From Lachnospiraceae bacterium (lineage in GTDB: Bacteria > Bacillota > Clostridia > Lachnospirales > Lachnospiraceae): DNA of 57,981 nt. The notes beneath the pieces are model-generated. The model worked only from the letters and a program-made list of their open reading frames with translations. It did no database searches and was not told where the DNA came from. Of the stretch, positions 55,795-57,981 are shown piece after piece. Position 1 is the first letter of the stretch. Each line of letters opens with the position of its first letter. A program made the position numbers and the translations under genes. The DNA lies in assembly GCA_029068555.1 (NCBI GenBank), contig JAIECJ010000134.1, positions 1 to 57,981 of the forward strand, written 5' to 3'.

Positions 55795-57809
55795 TTGTGT
55801 TTTTCCCCCTTTAAAACAAATTTTTTTACATGAGACTGAAGAACCTCGGCCTCCTTTGCAAGCAAACCGCTTGACTGTTCTATTTCGCCCGCATTCTGAA
55901 GATTCTGGTCGGCAATGCCGGAGATGATATCTATTCGCTCGTCCATGATAGTCAATGCGTTTTCCTGACCCTGAACAGCCACGACTAACTGATCAGAAAT
56001 TTCACTGATCTCATCAGAGACAGCAGAGATAGTGTGGAGTGAGTCGGCAGTGTCAGCAGTCAGTTTTACGCCGGTCTGAATGATGGTGCTTGTGTAGGTT
56101 ACGATCTCCGTAGCACTCTGCGCAGCCTCGGCGCTCTTTGCGGCGAGATCCTTCACCTGGGCAGCGACAACCGCGAAGCCTTTTCCGGCGCTTCCGGCGC
56201 GGCTTGCCTCTATGGAGGCGTTGAGTGCGAGTATACTGGTCTGGAAAGCAATGTCCTCAATCGCTTTGGCGATTTTTGTGATTTCATCGGCGTTGGAACT
56301 GATATTGTCCATGGCAGTAGAGAGGGAGGACATATGACTGTTTGCCTCCTGAATGCACTGGGCGATTTCTGCTGTTTTGCTGCGGGTCTGGCTGGTGTTC
56401 TCCGTGACGCTGGACAGCTGCTCTTTTACATGAGATACCTCACAAACCAGCGCTTCTGTAGACTGATTCTGCTCCATGGAAGCCTGGTGCAGCTGGCTGG
56501 ATTGACCGTTAAGCTCCTCGGACATATGTGCAAGCTGGGCCGCCGCATAGCGAAAGCCTGTGATTGTCTCGTTCATCGACTGGATAATCGTGCGCAGGCT
56601 GTTTCGAATCAAAGTGAAATCACCCTTGTAATCCACTTGGGGGCTGACATTAAGGTTGCCGTCCGCTATCTGTGTCAGAATCTGCTGGATATCTGATATG
56701 TAGTTGTTGATACTCTCTACAGTTGTGCCTAATGTCAGGGTCAGAACTTCCAGTTCATCTCTGGAATGGACTGGGTTTACGGTGGTATGCAGATCACCGT
56801 CGGAGAGTGATACCATCCGGGCTGTCACACTTTTAACCGGGTGTGAGATGGAACGCGCCAGATGAAGAACAAGCAGGATGGAAATCACCAACACTGCTGA
56901 TGTGCATGATAAGGCGACAGACATCGCACCATTGATTGTGTGACTGTAATCAGCCTCAGGAATATGCAGAACCAGAGACCACTGTGTGCCGCGGATGGGT
57001 GAAAATGCAACCAGTATCTGTTCCCCGTTCACAGGAAATTTTGTGGCGCCTGTCTCTCCGGCAGTAATGCGGCTGAGCGTCTCTGCATTTTCACCGCCGA
57101 GCTGGGATAAGGTGCTTCCTGCCAGGACAAGGGATTGATCCGTGTGACCGGTGATGATGCCATTACGGTCGATCATATATGCTGTGCTGTGTTCACCCAG
57201 ATTAATACTGCTAATCACATCATTGAGTGTGTCATATTTGTAGACACCTACCAGATACAGCGCTGTCTCCCCGTTTTCTGTCACAGGCATGCCCATAGTG
57301 ATTCCGAGTTTGTCCTCAAAAATAGTGGAGGAGCAGGTGGTTAAATTGTCTGTCTCCTGAAGGAGTGAAAAAAATTTTTCGTCCAGTCCGGCTGGCGCTC
57401 CGTCAATGCCTTGAATCAGCTGACCGTTTAAATCATACAGGGCAATGGTGTGCAATTCATAGATTTCGGCGGTCTCGGCTAAGATTTCGGCGCGGTTTCT
57501 GTGTGTTGCCGATTCATCAGGAATGCCATTTTCAAGAGTGACTGTGTGCATGCGTGAGTCTCCGGCGAGGGTCATCATACGATCTGCCAGCATGTGGATG
57601 TTGGCTTCTACCGTTTTTGCGGATTGCCGCGCCATAGGCTGCAGGCTGTCCAGCAGGATGCTGGTCGCCAGATACTGTAGGGACACTGCCATAATTCCAC
57701 AGCATATAATTACCAGTATAAGGATATTAATGGTTGTACTTCTCAATATTCTTCCATTGAGACTCCGTCGAATCTTCCGGTCAGGGAAGTTTGTGTTGCT
57801 TCTGATCAC
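55791..57809 (-). CDS. Methyl-accepting chemotaxis protein with Cache sensor
   Basis: The 672-residue receptor has a first membrane helix (about 27-49), an extracytoplasmic dCache-like sensor (about 50-290), a second helix (about 293-315), a HAMP domain and an MCP signalling domain. The tip is [18 protein letters not shown] followed by [18 protein letters not shown]. Translation starts at GTG 57809, eight bases after AAGGAG. The sensor contains YLVGVYKYD and DRNGIITGHTD, typical of Cache domains that bind amino or organic acids. The FMN-binding lipoprotein gene overlaps its end by four bases. Confidence 0.92.
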   Translation of the reverse strand: MIRSNTNFPDRKIRRSLNGRILRSTTINILILVIICCGIMAVSLQYLATSILLDSLQPMARQSAKTVEANIHMLADRMMTLAGDSRMHTVTLENGIPDESATHRNRAEILAETAEIYELHTIALYDLNGQLIQGIDGAPAGLDEKFFSLLQETDNLTTCSSTIFEDKLGITMGMPVTENGETALYLVGVYKYDTLNDVISSINLGEHSTAYMIDRNGIITGHTDQSLVLAGSTLSQLGGENAETLSRITAGETGATKFPVNGEQILVAFSPIRGTQWSLVLHIPEADYSHTINGAMSVALSCTSAVLVISILLVLHLARSISHPVKSVTARMVSLSDGDLHTTVNPVHSRDELEVLTLTLGTTVESINNYISDIQQILTQIADGNLNVSPQVDYKGDFTLIRNSLRTIIQSMNETITGFRYAAAQLAHMSEELNGQSSQLHQASMEQNQSTEALVCEVSHVKEQLSSVTENTSQTRSKTAEIAQCIQEANSHMSSLSTAMDNISSNADEITKIAKAIEDIAFQTSILALNASIEASRAGSAGKGFAVVAAQVKDLAAKSAEAAQSATEIVTYTSTIIQTGVKLTADTADSLHTISAVSDEISEISDQLVVAVQGQENALTIMDERIDIISGIADQNLQNAGEIEQSSGLLAKEAEVLQSHVKKFVLKGEKHK

Positions 57810-57902
57810 GTTTCGATCGCTCCTTTTTATGTATTCTTTGCTATGATAAAAATCTGTTCATTCACCTGACTGCTGCAGGATGCCGGCAGAAACGCAGCAC
57901 AG

Positions 57903-57960
57903 GATCTAGAGCGTGTTTGAAAAATCATTCCTGCCATCTATATAACGACGCGTATGCGTC
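57903..57960 (+). repeat. CTAGAG / GTTTGAAAAAT repeat, long variant, copy 5
   Basis: CTAGAGCGTGTTTGAAAAAT continues with CATTCCTGCC and AACGACGC, as at 23755-23811 on the other strand, and ends in a short GACGC-GTAT-GCGTC hairpin. The remaining bases to 57981 hold no feature I can support. Confidence 0.7.
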
Positions 57961-57981
57961 GTATTCACCACTTTGCGTGAT

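Overview
The window looks like a chromosomal segment of a moderate-to-low GC, spore-forming, anaerobic Clostridia member, most likely Lachnospiraceae. The basis is strong AGGAGG ribosome binding sites, sigma-A-type promoters, a spore-cortex amidase (CwlD) and a SleB-type hydrolase, a large Gram-positive SRP RNA, an F-type ATP synthase whose c subunit carries a sodium-site signature, a NiCo riboswitch, and a membrane-anchored pullulanase. No phage, plasmid, tRNA or CRISPR array was seen. The mobile DNA consists of short non-coding repeats.

Layout. 395-6621: an exported SH3/GH18 protein, a zinc-type ABC importer (znuACB) behind a consensus promoter with a Fur-family-like palindrome, then a six-helix chemoreceptor on the minus strand. 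6785-11810: CwlD, a small membrane protein, two 143-bp MITE-like elements, Sua5/YwlC, RpiB and an exported coiled-coil/SleB hydrolase. 11845-16109: an FHA / PP2C phosphatase / Ser-Thr kinase / small membrane protein cluster. 16227-19561: oleate hydratase, then a cation-efflux gene behind a NiCo riboswitch. 19586-21412 (minus): a membrane-tethered LuxR-type regulator with a MotA/ExbB-like membrane protein, and a DUF402 protein. 21709-25510: FIST protein, soluble chemoreceptor-like protein, Hpt protein and a response regulator with an HD-GYP domain. 25764-33175: the complete atp operon in the order Z-I-B-E-F-H-A-G-D-C, with unusual structured spacers around atpE and between atpG and atpD.

33461-43242 is the most unusual region. 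A XRE regulator lies divergent from a cell-surface locus: GtrII-like glucosyltransferase, methyltransferase, SGNH hydrolase with SH3 tail (frameshifted), lipoprotein, MBOAT acyltransferase, DUF3048 protein, a 60-residue free SH3-like protein and an AlgX/DHHW-type SGNH protein. Four TTCTC-N5-GAGAA palindromes lie upstream, one of them inside the promoter spacer. Two genes contain G7 tracts. The tract in the glucosyltransferase is in frame, and the tract in the SGNH gene is out of frame, which suggests phase variation of a surface-glycan decoration system.

43311-58k: SRP RNA, a second DUF3048 lipoprotein, pullulanase, a small lipoprotein, an FAD oxidoreductase, a PadR / permease-prefix / DUF4097 module behind a perfect 12-bp inverted repeat, CoaBC, ThrH, and (minus) a Cache chemoreceptor translationally coupled to an FMN-binding lipoprotein.

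Several intergenic repeat families recur: a modular 143/63-bp MITE with 8-bp target duplications, a CTAGAG...GTTTGAAAAAT hairpin element (five copies), a two-hairpin element (two copies plus a related hairpin) and the atp-spacer stem-loops. Gene functions are inferred from recognisable motifs; no database search was run.
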